In this document: piece by piece, positions 8,286 through 17,865 of the stretch | Layout: each line of letters starts with the position of its first letter | How positions within the stretch are numbered: the stretch's first letter is position 1 | Assembly: GCF_035917675.1 (NCBI RefSeq) | Contig: NZ_CP109104.1 | Location: 8,866,001 to 8,930,000, forward strand | Direction of reading: 5' to 3' | Source of the DNA: Streptomyces sp. NBC_01775 | GTDB taxonomy: Bacteria; Actinomycetota; Actinomycetes; Streptomycetales; Streptomycetaceae | Length of the DNA stretch: 64,000 nt | The notes under the pieces: model-generated | What the model saw: only the letters and a program-made list of their open reading frames with translations | Told to the model about the DNA's origin: nothing | Databases searched by the model: none | Program-made: the position numbers and the translations under genes

Positions 8286-8951
8286 ATGCAGCAAGGCCAG
8301 CGTGACCAGCCGGAGCGGGCCGACGGGCCGTCGCAGTACGTCACCGTCGCGGCCGAGGGAGTGCACGAGACCGAGATCAGCCGCTCCCGCTTCCTGTGCG
8401 CCCTCGCACCCGCCGCCACCGAGGCCGAGGCACAGGAATTCATCGCGCGGATCCGCAAGCGGCACCCCACCGCCAACCACAACTGCTCGGCGTACGTCAT
8501 CGGCGCGGACGCGGGCATCCAGAAGGCCAACGACGACGGCGAGCCCGGCGGCACCGCCGGTGTGCCCATGCTCCAGATGCTGCTGCGCCGCGACGTGCGC
8601 TACGCCGTCGCCGTCGTCACCCGCTACTTCGGCGGCGTCAAGCTCGGCGCGGGCGGGCTGATCCGCGCGTACGGCGGCGCCGTCGGCGAGGCACTGGACA
8701 CCCTCGGCACCGTCACCCGCCGCCGCTTCCGGCTGGTCACCGTCACCGTCGGACACGAGCGCGCCGGACGGCTGGAGAACGACCTGCGCGCCACGGGCCG
8801 CGAGGTGCGCGAGGTGCGCTACGGCGCCGAGGTCACCATCGAACTCGGCCTGCCCGAGGCCGACATCGACACCTTCAGCGCCTGGCTGGCCGACGCGACC
8901 TCGGGCACGGCGCGCCTGACGACCGGGGGAGAGGCGTTCGGCACCGTCTGA
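8286..8951 (+). CDS. YigZ/IMPACT family protein
   Basis: 221 residues. The N-terminal UPF0029 (IMPACT) domain shows NDDGEPGGTAGVPMLQML and RYFGGVKLGAGGLIRAYGGAV, the two diagnostic motifs, and the C-terminal quarter is the DUF1949 ferredoxin-like domain. Bacterial YigZ is a cytoplasmic protein of uncertain role; eukaryotic IMPACT regulates GCN2. ATG start. The gene ends about 50 bp before sbcD. Confidence 0.92.
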   Translation: MQQGQRDQPERADGPSQYVTVAAEGVHETEISRSRFLCALAPAATEAEAQEFIARIRKRHPTANHNCSAYVIGADAGIQKANDDGEPGGTAGVPMLQMLLRRDVRYAVAVVTRYFGGVKLGAGGLIRAYGGAVGEALDTLGTVTRRRFRLVTVTVGHERAGRLENDLRATGREVREVRYGAEVTIELGLPEADIDTFSAWLADATSGTARLTTGGEAFGTV

Positions 8952-9001
8952 GACGGACGCTGTGCACGCGCTGTCAGTGGCGGGCCGTAAGGTCGTCGAC
9001 C

Positions 9002-10297
9002 ATGCGTCTGCTGCACACCTCCGACTGGCATCTGGGCCGGAGCTTCCACCGCGTGAGCCTCCTGGATGCCCAGCGCGCCTTTCTCGACCACCTGGTCACC
9101 ACGGTCGAGGAGCGCGCCGTGGACGCGGTGCTCGTCGCGGGCGACATCCACGACCGCGCCGTACCCCCGCTCCCGGCCGTCGAGATGTTCGACCGCGCCC
9201 TGCACCGCCTCGCGGAGCTGTCCGTGCCCACGGTCATGATCTCCGGGAACCACGACTCGGCCCGCCGGCTCGGCGTCGGCTCCGGCCTCATGGACCGCGC
9301 GGGCATCCACCTGCGCACCGACCCGGCCGCCTGCGGCACCCCCGTCCTGCTCAAGGACGACGACGGAGAGGTCGCCTTCTACGGGCTGCCCTATCTGGAG
9401 CCCTCCCTCGTCCGGCAGACTCTCGGGGCCGAGGGCGGCGGCCACCCGGCTGTGCTGCGCGCCGCCATGGACCGGGTACGCGCCGATCTCGCCACCCGGC
9501 CCGAGGGCACCCGCTCCGTCGTGCTGGCCCACGCCTTCGTCACCGGCGCCGAAGTCTCCGACAGCGAGCGGGACATCACCGTCGGCGGCGTCGCATCCGT
9601 ACCCGCCTCGGCCTTCGACGGCATCGACTACGCGGCGCTGGGCCACCTGCACACCTGTCAGACCGTCACCGAGCGCGTGCGCTACTCGGGCTCCCCGCTG
9701 GCCTACTCCTTCTCCGAGGCCGGGCACCCCAAGTCCATGTGGCTGGTGGACCTCGGGCCGGGCGGGGAGTTCGGCGCCGAGCGGCTCACCTGCCCCGTGC
9801 CCCGCCCGCTGGCGCGGCTGCGCGGCACCCTCGAACAGCTGCTGGAGGACCCGGCGTACGAGCGGCACACCGGCTCCTGGGTGGAGGCCACCCTCACCGA
9901 CGCCGCCCGCCCCGTCGAGCCCATGGCCCGCCTGGAGAAGCGCTTCCCCCACACCGTCAGCCTCGTCTTCGACCCCGTGCGGGACGAGGAGGACGGCGGA
10001 GTCTCCTACGCGCTGCGGCTCCGGGGCCGCAGCGACCGGCAGATCGCCGAGGACTTCGTGGGGCACGTACGCCCCGGCCGCCGCGCGGCACCCGAGGAGC
10101 GCGAGATGCTCGGCGCGGCCCTGGACGCGGCGCGCATCGCCGAGACGGAGGAAGCCCCGGCGCGGGGAGAGCCGGACGGGCCGGGAGAGACAAGAGGGCC
10201 TGACAGGGCTGAACGGGCTCGCGGGACCGACGGGGCCGGCGGGCCGGCCGCCGCCACCCGCGCGGCCGGCTCCGGTGCGCGAGAGGTGACCCGATGA
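9002..10297 (+). CDS. sbcD: Exonuclease SbcD (Mre11-type nuclease subunit)
   Basis: 431 residues. All calcineurin-type metal motifs are present in order: TSDWHLG (about 7), AGDIHDRA (about 45), SGNHDSARR (about 81), LAHAFVTG and GHLH. SbcD pairs with SbcC as an ATP-dependent double-strand exonuclease and hairpin endonuclease that opens cruciforms and protein-blocked ends. The ATG of MRLLHTSDWH is the conserved family start. The last ~45 residues are a hydrophilic Gly/Pro/Arg tail. The stop overlaps the sbcC start as ATGA, so the subunits are translationally coupled. Confidence 0.96.
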   Translation: MRLLHTSDWHLGRSFHRVSLLDAQRAFLDHLVTTVEERAVDAVLVAGDIHDRAVPPLPAVEMFDRALHRLAELSVPTVMISGNHDSARRLGVGSGLMDRAGIHLRTDPAACGTPVLLKDDDGEVAFYGLPYLEPSLVRQTLGAEGGGHPAVLRAAMDRVRADLATRPEGTRSVVLAHAFVTGAEVSDSERDITVGGVASVPASAFDGIDYAALGHLHTCQTVTERVRYSGSPLAYSFSEAGHPKSMWLVDLGPGGEFGAERLTCPVPRPLARLRGTLEQLLEDPAYERHTGSWVEATLTDAARPVEPMARLEKRFPHTVSLVFDPVRDEEDGGVSYALRLRGRSDRQIAEDFVGHVRPGRRAAPEEREMLGAALDAARIAETEEAPARGEPDGPGETRGPDRAERARGTDGAGGPAAATRAAGSGAREVTR

Positions 10298-13200
10298 GGC
10301 TCCACCGGCTCACCCTCACCGCCTTCGGCCCCTTCGGCGGCACCCACACCGTCGACTTCGACACCCTCTCCTCGGCCGGCCTCTTCCTGCTCCACGGGCC
10401 CACCGGCGCGGGCAAGACCTCCGTGCTCGACGCGGTGTGCTTCGCCCTCTACGGCGGCGTCCCCGGCGCCCGCCAGCAGCCCGGCGGCAGCCTGCGCAGC
10501 GACCACGCCGAGCCCCACATCCTCACCAAGGTCGCCTTGGACCTCACCGTCGCCGGGCGCAGGCTGGAGATCACCCGCGCCCCCGAGCAGCTCCGCCCCA
10601 AGGCGCGCGGCAGCGGCCTCACCCGCGAGCGCGCCCACTGCGAGCTGCGCGCATGGGACCAGCACACCGGAGCCTGGCAGGCCCTGAGCCGCTCCCACCA
10701 GGAGATCGGTGAGGAGATCGGCCAGGCCCTCGGCATGAGCAGGGACCAGTTCTGCCAGGTCGTACTGCTGCCCCAGGGCGAGTTCGCCCGCTTCCTGCGT
10801 GCCGGGGCCGAGGACCGCGCCAAGCTGCTGGGACGGCTCTTCGACACCGGGCGGTTCGCCGCCGTCGAGGAAGAGCTGGCCCGCATGCGCAAGGGCGCCC
10901 AGCGCGATGTGGTGGCGGGCGACGAGGAATTGCTGGCCCTCGCCCACCGTATGCGTCAGGCCGTCGGAGACCCGCCCGAGCTGGGCGAGGGCCCCACGGC
11001 CGAGGGGGCGGAAGCCCCCGGCGACAGCGCGCTGCCCGCTCAACGGACCGGCACGGGGCGCGCCGCCGGCAACGAGGCGCGGGGCGTCGGCCCAGGACGC
11101 GGCGGCGCCCGCCGCAAGGAGCCGGGGCCCGCGCCGCTCGCGCCCGGAGACCCCGGCCTCGCGGACGCGGCCCTGTGCTGGGCGGCCCAGGCGCGCGTCT
11201 ACGCACGCGAGCGGCTCACCTCCCTCGCCGTCGCCGCCGAGACGGCGGCACAGCGGCACGCCGAGACGGCACGGGAGCTGGAACAGACCCGCGAACTGGC
11301 CCGCGAGCAGGAGCGCTTCACCCGCGCCCAGCAGCGCGCCGCCGAGCTGGAGGCCCGCTCCGAGGAGCGCGCCGCGCTCCGCCGCCGCCTGGAGCGCGCC
11401 CGCTCGGCGGAAGCCGTCGCCCCCGCCCTCGGCCTGCGCACGTCGGCCCACCACGAACACGCGCGGGCCGACGCTGCCGAACGGCGCGCGCGCGGCGCGC
11501 TCCCCACCACCCTCTCCCAGGACTCGCCGGAGCGGCTCGCGGCCCGGGAGCGCGAGATGCGCCAGGAGTTGGGCGCGCTCGGAGCCGCACGCGAGGAGGA
11601 GCCCCGCGCCGCCGCCCTCGACGGCGAGCTGCGCCGTCTGGATGAGGAATCCCGCGCCGACGAGGAACTGCTGCGCGAGGCGGGGGAGTGGCTCGCGGGC
11701 TGGGACGAGCAGCGGCACACGCTCCAGCAGAGCGCCGAGGCGGCACAGGAGGCCGCTACCCGCGCCGAACGCCTCGCGGGAGAGCTGCGCCCGGCCCGCA
11801 CCAGGCTGGAGGCCGCCCGCCGCCGTGACCGCCTCGCCGGTGAGGTGAGCGGGGAAGGCGAGCGGCTGCTGCGGGCCCGCGAGGAGGCAGCCGCCCTGCA
11901 CGAGCACTGGCTGGAGTTGCGCGAGCGCCGCCTGCGCGGCATCGCAGCCGAGCTGGCCGCCGGGCTGAAGAAGGGGGAGCCCTGCGCCGTCTGCGGCGCC
12001 GTCGAACATCCCGCACCCGCCCGCGAGGAGGCCGGTCATGTCGACCGCGTGGCCGAGGGGCGGGCGCTGGAGGAGTCGCGGCAGGCGGGCGAGCGCCGCG
12101 ACGAGGCCGCACTGCACCTCGCCGGGCTCCGCGAGAGCCACGCGGCGGCCGAGGCCGAATCCGGCGGCGAGAGCGCGGCGGCGCTCGCCTCCTCCGTCGC
12201 CGCGCTGGAGGCCGAGCACTCCGCCGCGCACACCGAGGCCGCCGGCACCCACGACGCGCGCGAGGCCCTGGCCGCCGCCGAGCGCGAGCACGACGAACGC
12301 CTCGCCCAGCGCCAGGACGCCGAGCGCCGCGCCGCCTCCCGCACCTCCAGCCGTGACGCACTGCTGCGCGAGCGGGCCGCGCTCACCGAACGGCTGGAGC
12401 GCGCCCGTGGCGAGGCCCCCAGCGTCGCCGCCCGCGCCGCCGAGCTGGAGCGCAGGGCGGTGCTCCTGTCCGAGGCGGCGGAGGCGGCGCACACCGCACG
12501 CGGCACCGCCGAGCGGCTCGAAGAGGCGCGGGTCCGGCTCGCCGACGCCGCCCGCCAGGCAGGTTTCGAGACCCCGGACGAGGCCGAGCATGCCGTGCTG
12601 CCCGAGGCCGGCCGACGCGAACTGCGCGAGCGGCTGGAGCGCTGGCAGGCCGAGGAGGCGGCCGTACGCGAGGAGTTGGCCGACCCCGCTCTCGTGGCCG
12701 CCGCCGAGCGCCCCGCCGCCGACGCGGCGCTCGCCCAGGCCACGGCACAGGAGGCCGACCGGCGGCTGCGGGAGGCCCATACCGCACGCCATGCCGCGCA
12801 GGAGCGCGTCGCGGCGCTGGACGGTCTGGGCCGTAAGGCAGCCGAACGCGCCCACGGCCTGACGCCACTGCGCACGGCCTACGAGCGCGTCGCCAGGCTG
12901 GCCGGGCTGGCGGCCGGCACCTCCGCCGAGAACGAACGCCGGATGCGCCTGGAGTCCTACGTGCTGGCCGCCCGGCTCGAACAGGTCGCCGCCGCGGCCT
13001 CGGCCCGGCTCGCCAGGATGTCCGGTGGCCGCTACACGCTGGTGCACTCCGACGAACGGGCCTCCGGGCGCGGCAGATCCGGGCTCGGGCTGCATGTCGT
13101 CGACGCCTGGACGGGCGCCGAGCGGGACACCTCCACGCTCTCCGGCGGCGAGACCTTCTTCTCCTCACTCGCCCTCGCTCTCGGCCTGGCCGATGTCGTC

Positions 13201-13443
13201 ACCGAGGAGGCCGGCGGCACCCGGCTGGAGACCCTCTTCATCGACGAGGGCTTCGGCAGCCTGGACGAGCAGACCCTGGATGAGGTGCTGGACGTGCTCG
13301 ACTCGCTGCGCGAGCGCGACCGCTGCGTCGGCATCGTCAGCCATGTCGCCGACCTGCGCCAGCGCATCCCCGCCCAGCTGGAGGTCACCAAGTCCCGTGC
13401 GGGATCGGCGGTGCGCCACCACTCCGCACCCGCACGCGGGTGA
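10294..13443 (+). CDS. sbcC: Exonuclease SbcC (Rad50-type SMC ATPase)
   Basis: 1049 residues. The Walker A motif is GPTGAGKT (35-42). Two long Glu/Arg/Ala-rich coiled-coil arms flank the zinc-hook CAVC (about 564-567), and the C-terminal lobe has the signature LSGGETF and Walker B TLFIDEGFGSLDEQ. The protein dimerises through the hook and drives the SbcD nuclease in repair and processing of DNA hairpins. It overlaps sbcD by 4 bp. A disordered Gly/Arg-rich insertion lies at about residues 225-280 before the first coiled coil. Confidence 0.97.
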   Translation: MRLHRLTLTAFGPFGGTHTVDFDTLSSAGLFLLHGPTGAGKTSVLDAVCFALYGGVPGARQQPGGSLRSDHAEPHILTKVALDLTVAGRRLEITRAPEQLRPKARGSGLTRERAHCELRAWDQHTGAWQALSRSHQEIGEEIGQALGMSRDQFCQVVLLPQGEFARFLRAGAEDRAKLLGRLFDTGRFAAVEEELARMRKGAQRDVVAGDEELLALAHRMRQAVGDPPELGEGPTAEGAEAPGDSALPAQRTGTGRAAGNEARGVGPGRGGARRKEPGPAPLAPGDPGLADAALCWAAQARVYARERLTSLAVAAETAAQRHAETARELEQTRELAREQERFTRAQQRAAELEARSEERAALRRRLERARSAEAVAPALGLRTSAHHEHARADAAERRARGALPTTLSQDSPERLAAREREMRQELGALGAAREEEPRAAALDGELRRLDEESRADEELLREAGEWLAGWDEQRHTLQQSAEAAQEAATRAERLAGELRPARTRLEAARRRDRLAGEVSGEGERLLRAREEAAALHEHWLELRERRLRGIAAELAAGLKKGEPCAVCGAVEHPAPAREEAGHVDRVAEGRALEESRQAGERRDEAALHLAGLRESHAAAEAESGGESAAALASSVAALEAEHSAAHTEAAGTHDAREALAAAEREHDERLAQRQDAERRAASRTSSRDALLRERAALTERLERARGEAPSVAARAAELERRAVLLSEAAEAAHTARGTAERLEEARVRLADAARQAGFETPDEAEHAVLPEAGRRELRERLERWQAEEAAVREELADPALVAAAERPAADAALAQATAQEADRRLREAHTARHAAQERVAALDGLGRKAAERAHGLTPLRTAYERVARLAGLAAGTSAENERRMRLESYVLAARLEQVAAAASARLARMSGGRYTLVHSDERASGRGRSGLGLHVVDAWTGAERDTSTLSGGETFFSSLALALGLADVVTEEAGGTRLETLFIDEGFGSLDEQTLDEVLDVLDSLRERDRCVGIVSHVADLRQRIPAQLEVTKSRAGSAVRHHSAPARG

Positions 13444-13535
13444 GGCCGCGCTCTCTTGCCGGTGGGCCCGGCTGCCCCTGACGTCCTGGCCGACACTCGA
13501 TGTTCGAATGTGAACGAGAGCCTGGAGGTCCCCCC

Positions 13536-13880
13536 ATGGTCCCGCGTTCCCGTGCGCGATACACCACGCTTGCGGCGACGGTCGCGGGCGGCTTCGCGCT
13601 GGCCACCGCCCTGGCCGCCCCCGCCTCGGCAGCCCCCGCACCGCTCGCGGCACCCGGGGCCGCGGCGCCCGCCACGCAGTCCGTCTACTGCGGCTACAAC
13701 GACGCCAACTACCAGCCCTACTGGCTCAGTTGCAGCGACCAGGACCGCGAGATCAAAATCCGCGACAACAAGCTCGGCGAGTACACCGTCTGCGCCCCCG
13801 CCCGCGAGTTCCTCCGGATCGGCCCCGATGTGTACCAGACCACCCTCGCCTGGGAGACGGGCAGAAGCTGCCGCGCCTGA
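13536..13880 (+). CDS. Small secreted protein with four cysteines
   Basis: 114 residues from the ATG of MVPRSRARYTT, 7 bp after GGAGG. A Sec signal peptide is clear: basic start, hydrophobic AATVAGGFALATALAA and a likely cleavage in APASAAP. The mature part of about 80 residues has four cysteines (VYCGY, LSCSD, TVCAP, SCRA), suggesting two disulfides. No family recognised; a small exported domain typical of Streptomyces. It is convergent with the DUF885 gene. Confidence 0.7.
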   Translation: MVPRSRARYTTLAATVAGGFALATALAAPASAAPAPLAAPGAAAPATQSVYCGYNDANYQPYWLSCSDQDREIKIRDNKLGEYTVCAPAREFLRIGPDVYQTTLAWETGRSCRA

Positions 13881-13925
13881 CCGGGGGCGCCCCGACCCCG
13901 ACCGCCCCGGCCGGGGGCGCCCCCA
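13881..13925. repeat. Two copies of CCGGGGGCGCCCC at a convergent junction
   Basis: CCGGGGGCGCCCC occurs at 13881 and again 30 bp later. Each copy contains the self-complementary GGGGCGCCCC, so either could fold as a short stem in the transcripts of both flanking genes. There is no T-run, so a terminator role is only possible. Confidence 0.6.
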
Positions 13926-13954
13926 CGGGGAAGCGCCTCCCGGCCGGCGTGGCC

Positions 13955-15703
13955 TCAGAGCGCCGACAACTCGGCCACCAGGTCATCCAGGCCCAGCGAA
14001 CCCAGCGACAGCGCCGCCATGTGCCACGCCTTCGCGTCGAAGGCGTCACCGTGTGCCAGGCGCGCCGCCGCCCGGCCCTCCAGCCAGGCGCGCTCACCGA
14101 GCTTGTAGCCGATCGCCTGGCCCGGCATGCCCAGGTAGCGGACCAGCTCGCTCTCCACGAAGTCGGCGGGCCGCCCGCTGTGCATCCCGAAGAACTCCTG
14201 CGCCAGCTCCGGAGTCCACCGCTCGCCCGGGTGGAAGGGCGAGTCCGCCGGGATCTCCAGCTCCAGATGCATGCCGATGTCGACGATCACCCGCGTCGAG
14301 CGCATCATCTGCGCGTCCAGATAGCCCAGCCGGCGCTCGGCCGTCGTCAGGAAGCCCAGCTCGTCCATCAGCCGCTCCGCGTACAGCGCCCAGCCCTCCG
14401 CGTTGGCGCTGACCATGCCCACGGTCGTCTGGTAGCGCGAGAGCCGGTCGGCGACGTACGTCCACTGCGCGAGCTGGAGGTGGTGGCCGGGGACGCCCTC
14501 GTGGTACCAGGTCGTGACCAGGTCGTAGACGGGGAAGCGGGTCTCGCCCATCGTCGGGAGCCAGGTGCGGCCCGGACGTGAGAAGTCCAGCGACGGCTGC
14601 GTGTAGTACGGCGCCGCCGCGCCGCCCGGAGGAGCGATGCGGGCCTCCACCCGCCGCACCTTCTCGGCCAGTTCGAAGTGCGTGCCGTCCAGCTCGTCGA
14701 TGGCCTGGTCCATCAGCTCCTGGAGCCACGCGCGCACCTCGTCCACGCCCTCGACGGCCTCCCCGTGGGTGTCGAGGTGGCGCAGCGCTGCCCAGGGGGT
14801 CTCGGCGCCCGGCAGGATCTTCTCCGCCTCGGTGCGCATCTCGGCCAGCAGCCGGTGGAACTCCGACCAGCCGTAGGCGTACGCCTCCGCCAGATCCAGG
14901 TCGGCCCCGTTCCAGTAGCGGGCCCAGCGCGCGTAGCGCTCCCGGCCGACCGTCTCGGGCGCGCCCGCGATGCCCGGCGCGTACACATCGCGCATCCAGT
15001 CGCGCAGCTCCGAGACAGCCCGGGTCGCCTCGGCCGCGGCGCCGTCCAGCTCGCCTCGCAGCGCCTCGGGCCCGCCGGACGCGAACTCCGCGAACCAGCT
15101 GCGCGCCGGGGCGTCGTCCGCGCCGCCCTCCTCGCCCAGCCACTCGGCGAGCTGTCCCAGCATCGTGGACACCTGGCGCGGTCCCGCGAACAGCTTCCTG
15201 GCCAGCCCCTCGGCGAGCGATTCGCGGTAGCCCTCCAGCGCCACCGGCATCGCGCGCAGCCGCTGGGCGACCGCGGCCCAGTCCTCCTCGGTCTCGGACG
15301 GCATCACGGTGAGGATGCCGCGCACCGAGTGCACCGGCGAGGCCAGGTTGCTGACGGCGCGCAGCCCCTCCTCGGCCTCATGGATGGCCAGCTCCGCCGT
15401 CAGCCGCTCCCTCAGCAGCCGTGCGCAGCGCCGCTCGGCGTCGCTGTCCCCGCCGGGCCGCGCCTCGGCCGCTGCCAGCTCCGCCAGCGTGGTACGTCCT
15501 AGCACCGCCAGTGCTTCCTGGCCGGCCGGGGAGAAGTCGGGCAGCTTGCCATGGCTTTCCGGCACCCCCAGGTAGGTGCCGGAGATCGGGTCGAGTTCGA
15601 CGAGCGCGTCGACAAAGGCGTCGGCGACCTGGCGGGGCAGTGGGGCCTCGCCCGCAGGGGACGCCGGACCTGCGGGATTCGCTGAGTTCATCGCATCGGA
15701 CAT
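13955..15703 (-). CDS. DUF885 family metallopeptidase-like protein
   Basis: 582 residues, full length for DUF885. The diagnostic zinc-site motif WYHEGVPGHHLQ is present in the C-terminal half, and AEGWALYAERLMDELGF, the second conserved block, carries the third ligand region. These mostly helical proteins resemble M32/M2-type carboxypeptidases and are predicted peptidases. No signal peptide is seen, so the protein is probably cytoplasmic. Start ATG of MSDAMNSANPA. A short Pro/Ala-rich head precedes the fold. Confidence 0.9.
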   Translation of the reverse strand: MSDAMNSANPAGPASPAGEAPLPRQVADAFVDALVELDPISGTYLGVPESHGKLPDFSPAGQEALAVLGRTTLAELAAAEARPGGDSDAERRCARLLRERLTAELAIHEAEEGLRAVSNLASPVHSVRGILTVMPSETEEDWAAVAQRLRAMPVALEGYRESLAEGLARKLFAGPRQVSTMLGQLAEWLGEEGGADDAPARSWFAEFASGGPEALRGELDGAAAEATRAVSELRDWMRDVYAPGIAGAPETVGRERYARWARYWNGADLDLAEAYAYGWSEFHRLLAEMRTEAEKILPGAETPWAALRHLDTHGEAVEGVDEVRAWLQELMDQAIDELDGTHFELAEKVRRVEARIAPPGGAAAPYYTQPSLDFSRPGRTWLPTMGETRFPVYDLVTTWYHEGVPGHHLQLAQWTYVADRLSRYQTTVGMVSANAEGWALYAERLMDELGFLTTAERRLGYLDAQMMRSTRVIVDIGMHLELEIPADSPFHPGERWTPELAQEFFGMHSGRPADFVESELVRYLGMPGQAIGYKLGERAWLEGRAAARLAHGDAFDAKAWHMAALSLGSLGLDDLVAELSAL

Positions 15704-15751
15704 GGGCCCATCCTCATACGGACGAGCCCCCGCCGTCAGCCCCGCGCCGCG

Positions 15752-17158
15752 TCAGCTCGGCGCCGCGTCAGCCCCGCCCCGTCCCGCCGTCGCCCCCGCA
15801 CCCACCTCGGCGGACACCAGCGAGGCCGTCACCACCAGCGTGCCCTCCTCGACCTGGTAGTCCAGCGGCATCCCGAGGCCGCGCATCGCGGCGACCATGC
15901 CGGTGTTGGACGCCTGGGTGATCGCGTACACGCTCTCGCAGCGCGCCTCGCGGGCCAGCCCGGTCAGCCGCCGCAGCAGCTCGCCGCCGATGCCGCGCCG
16001 CTGCCACGCGTCCTCGACCAGCAACGCCGCCTCCGTCTCGTCGCCGTCCCACAGCAGATGGCCGAGCGCGACGAGCTTGCCGGAGGCCGTCTCGACGGCG
16101 AGGGTGCGGCCGAAGCGCGGGGAGAGCAGGTGGCGCAGATACCTGTCCGCGTCCTTGACCGGGCCGTGGTAGCGCTGGGTGAGGGTCTGCTTCGAGCAGC
16201 GCCCGTGCATGGCCAGCGCCGCCTCCAGGTCCCGTGCGTCCGCCCGCCTGATGGTGATCGACTGCCCCTCGGGCAGCGTCAGCGCGTCCCTGCCGGGCGG
16301 GGTGCGGTGGCCCAGCCGCGTGTCCAGCTCCACCAGCGCGCGGGCGCGGGCGAACTCGGTCGGAGTGAAGGGAAGGTGGTGCCGCTCCACGACGATTTCT
16401 CCTCCGGAGGGATCGGGCAGCCGTACGACGGTCCCCTCCAGGATGCCTTCCGGGGGCGCCTGTCCGGGCACGGAACGGATGGTGCAGCGTCCCAGCAACT
16501 GGCGCAGCGCCAAGGGTAGTTCCGCGGGATCGAGCGCCGTACGGGTGGCCAGGCCCAGCACCCGGGCCGGGGCGTCGACCAGGTCGTGCGCGTCGGCCCG
16601 CTCCGTCCAGGTGTCGCTCCCGCCCGCCCCGGCCGCCAGCCGTGCGAGGGCCCGCGGGTCCAGCGCCGCAGGGGCGCGCAGCAGGAACTCATCCACGGTC
16701 GACTCGCCCAGCGGATGTGTCTGGAGAGCGAGAATGTCGATCCGCCCGGCCGCGAGTGCCGCGCACAGCTGCGCGAGAGAGCCCGGTTCCTCCCGCACCG
16801 TCGTCCGCATGCGCCACAGCGCGGTCCCGCCCGGGACGACGGGCTCGCCGACGGGCCCCTGAACGTCGGGGGCGGGTTCCGTGCTGTCCGCTACGCCGGG
16901 GTCCGGTGCGGCCGGGGCCGCCGACGCGGGAGTGTGCCGGCGTGCCCACCAGGTGTGCCATCCGGCCGTGGCCGCCAGTGCCACCGCACAGACCACGAGC
17001 GTGACGGGGCCGTCCGGTGCGTTCACCACGGTCTTCGCCACGGTGTCCGCGACGGTGACGGCGGTGAAGAGCGCCGCGAGTTCGACCAGCTCGCGGCGCC
17101 AGTGGTGCTGTCGCGGCGCCTTCTGGACGGTCTTCTTGGCGAAGGGGTCATCAGCCAT
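15752..17158 (-). CDS. Membrane-linked protein with ACT-like and GNAT domains
   Basis: 468 residues from the ATG of MADDPFAKKTVQ. Two hydrophobic helices are found at about 28-45 and 52-68, then a Pro/Ala linker. A segment (WRMRTTVREEPGSLAQLCAALA...DILALQTHP) reads like an ACT regulatory domain. A C-terminal GNAT acetyltransferase (about 300-440) has EDAWQRRGIGGELLRRL as its acetyl-CoA loop. The combination suggests a ligand-gated acetyltransferase at the membrane; substrate and ligand are unknown. Longer upstream frames run antisense to the DUF1990 region and were rejected. Two 20-bp direct repeats lie in its upstream region. Confidence 0.8.
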   Translation of the reverse strand: MADDPFAKKTVQKAPRQHHWRRELVELAALFTAVTVADTVAKTVVNAPDGPVTLVVCAVALAATAGWHTWWARRHTPASAAPAAPDPGVADSTEPAPDVQGPVGEPVVPGGTALWRMRTTVREEPGSLAQLCAALAAGRIDILALQTHPLGESTVDEFLLRAPAALDPRALARLAAGAGGSDTWTERADAHDLVDAPARVLGLATRTALDPAELPLALRQLLGRCTIRSVPGQAPPEGILEGTVVRLPDPSGGEIVVERHHLPFTPTEFARARALVELDTRLGHRTPPGRDALTLPEGQSITIRRADARDLEAALAMHGRCSKQTLTQRYHGPVKDADRYLRHLLSPRFGRTLAVETASGKLVALGHLLWDGDETEAALLVEDAWQRRGIGGELLRRLTGLAREARCESVYAITQASNTGMVAAMRGLGMPLDYQVEEGTLVVTASLVSAEVGAGATAGRGGADAAPS

Positions 17159-17223
17159 GACTCCACGGTGCGGGACCCGCGTTGCGTGATCACGAACGAG
17201 GTGTGACCGGTGCGTAAAAAGAG

Positions 17224-17265
17224 CATCTGGCGGCCAAACGTCCCCATCTGGCGGCCAAACGTCCG
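17224..17265. repeat. Two tandem 20-bp repeats (period 21)
   Basis: CATCTGGCGGCCAAACGTCC occurs twice with one base between the copies, giving a 21-bp period, two turns of the helix. The pair sits between the stop of the DUF1990 gene and 66 bp upstream of the start of the ACT/GNAT gene, both on the minus strand. A repressor or activator site for the latter gene is a reasonable guess; a recent local duplication is the alternative. Confidence 0.9.
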
Positions 17266-17283
17266 TTTTCCCGAGAGGGCCCG

Positions 17284-17865
17284 TCAGGCTTCCGGCCCTC
17301 GGGGCACACCGCCTCGGCACAGCCGCCGCAGCACCTGGCCGCAGCGGTGCGCGTACGCCCGCTGGAAGACCCGGACGAGGGGAAGGAGGGCGCGGGTCCA
17401 CCGGGTGTGCGGCCTGCTGTAGGCGGAGACCGTCAGCCACACCGAGCCGTCCTCGCGGCGCTCCACCACGAACGCCTCCTCGCCGCGTACCGGGTGTCCC
17501 GGCAGAGTGCCGTACGCCCACCCCGCCCGGCGCTCCTCCTCGGCGGCCCACACCACCCGGCACAGCCCATGGACCCGCAGCGCTCCTACGCCCAGACCGA
17601 CCGTCACCGTCACCCCCGGCGCCGCGCGGGGTGCGTCCGCAGTGACGCGTACCCCCATGGTGCGGTGCATCCGCCACTCCATCAGCGCGTCGCACGCCGC
17701 ACGGAAGACGACCTCGCCGCCGCCCAGCCGGGTACGCACCCGCAGCCCCGGCCAGCCCGGCGGGAGCCCCCCGTGCGCGGTCCCGCCCACGGGGGCGTAG
17801 GTGAAGGCGGGCGATCGGGGGCCGGGCGACGGGGGACCGGGCGAGGGAGGGCACTCGTGGCTCAC
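17284..17865 (-). CDS. DUF1990 domain protein
   Basis: 193 residues. DUF1990 landmarks are FTYAPVGGTA near residue 21, LMEWRMHRTMGVRV, and WAYGTLPGHPVRGEEAFVVER followed by VWLTVSAYSRP. The family has a START/polyketide-cyclase-like fold and no proven function. The N-terminal 19 residues are a Pro/Ser/Gly run encoded by a short duplicated segment (PPSPGPPSPGP). It may be co-transcribed with the ACT/GNAT gene, but the 125-bp gap and repeats argue for separate control. Confidence 0.88.
   Translation of the reverse strand: MSHECPPSPGPPSPGPRSPAFTYAPVGGTAHGGLPPGWPGLRVRTRLGGGEVVFRAACDALMEWRMHRTMGVRVTADAPRAAPGVTVTVGLGVGALRVHGLCRVVWAAEEERRAGWAYGTLPGHPVRGEEAFVVERREDGSVWLTVSAYSRPHTRWTRALLPLVRVFQRAYAHRCGQVLRRLCRGGVPRGPEA

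Noticed and set aside
7767..8756. Extended start for the CoA-binding protein
   Set aside because: The extra 194 residues would be encoded antisense to yigZ; the family starts at the internal ATG.
10006..13095. 1029-residue open frame antisense to sbcC
   Set aside because: Shadow of sbcC third-codon GC; composition is Gly/Ala/Leu-rich and no motif or start signal supports it.
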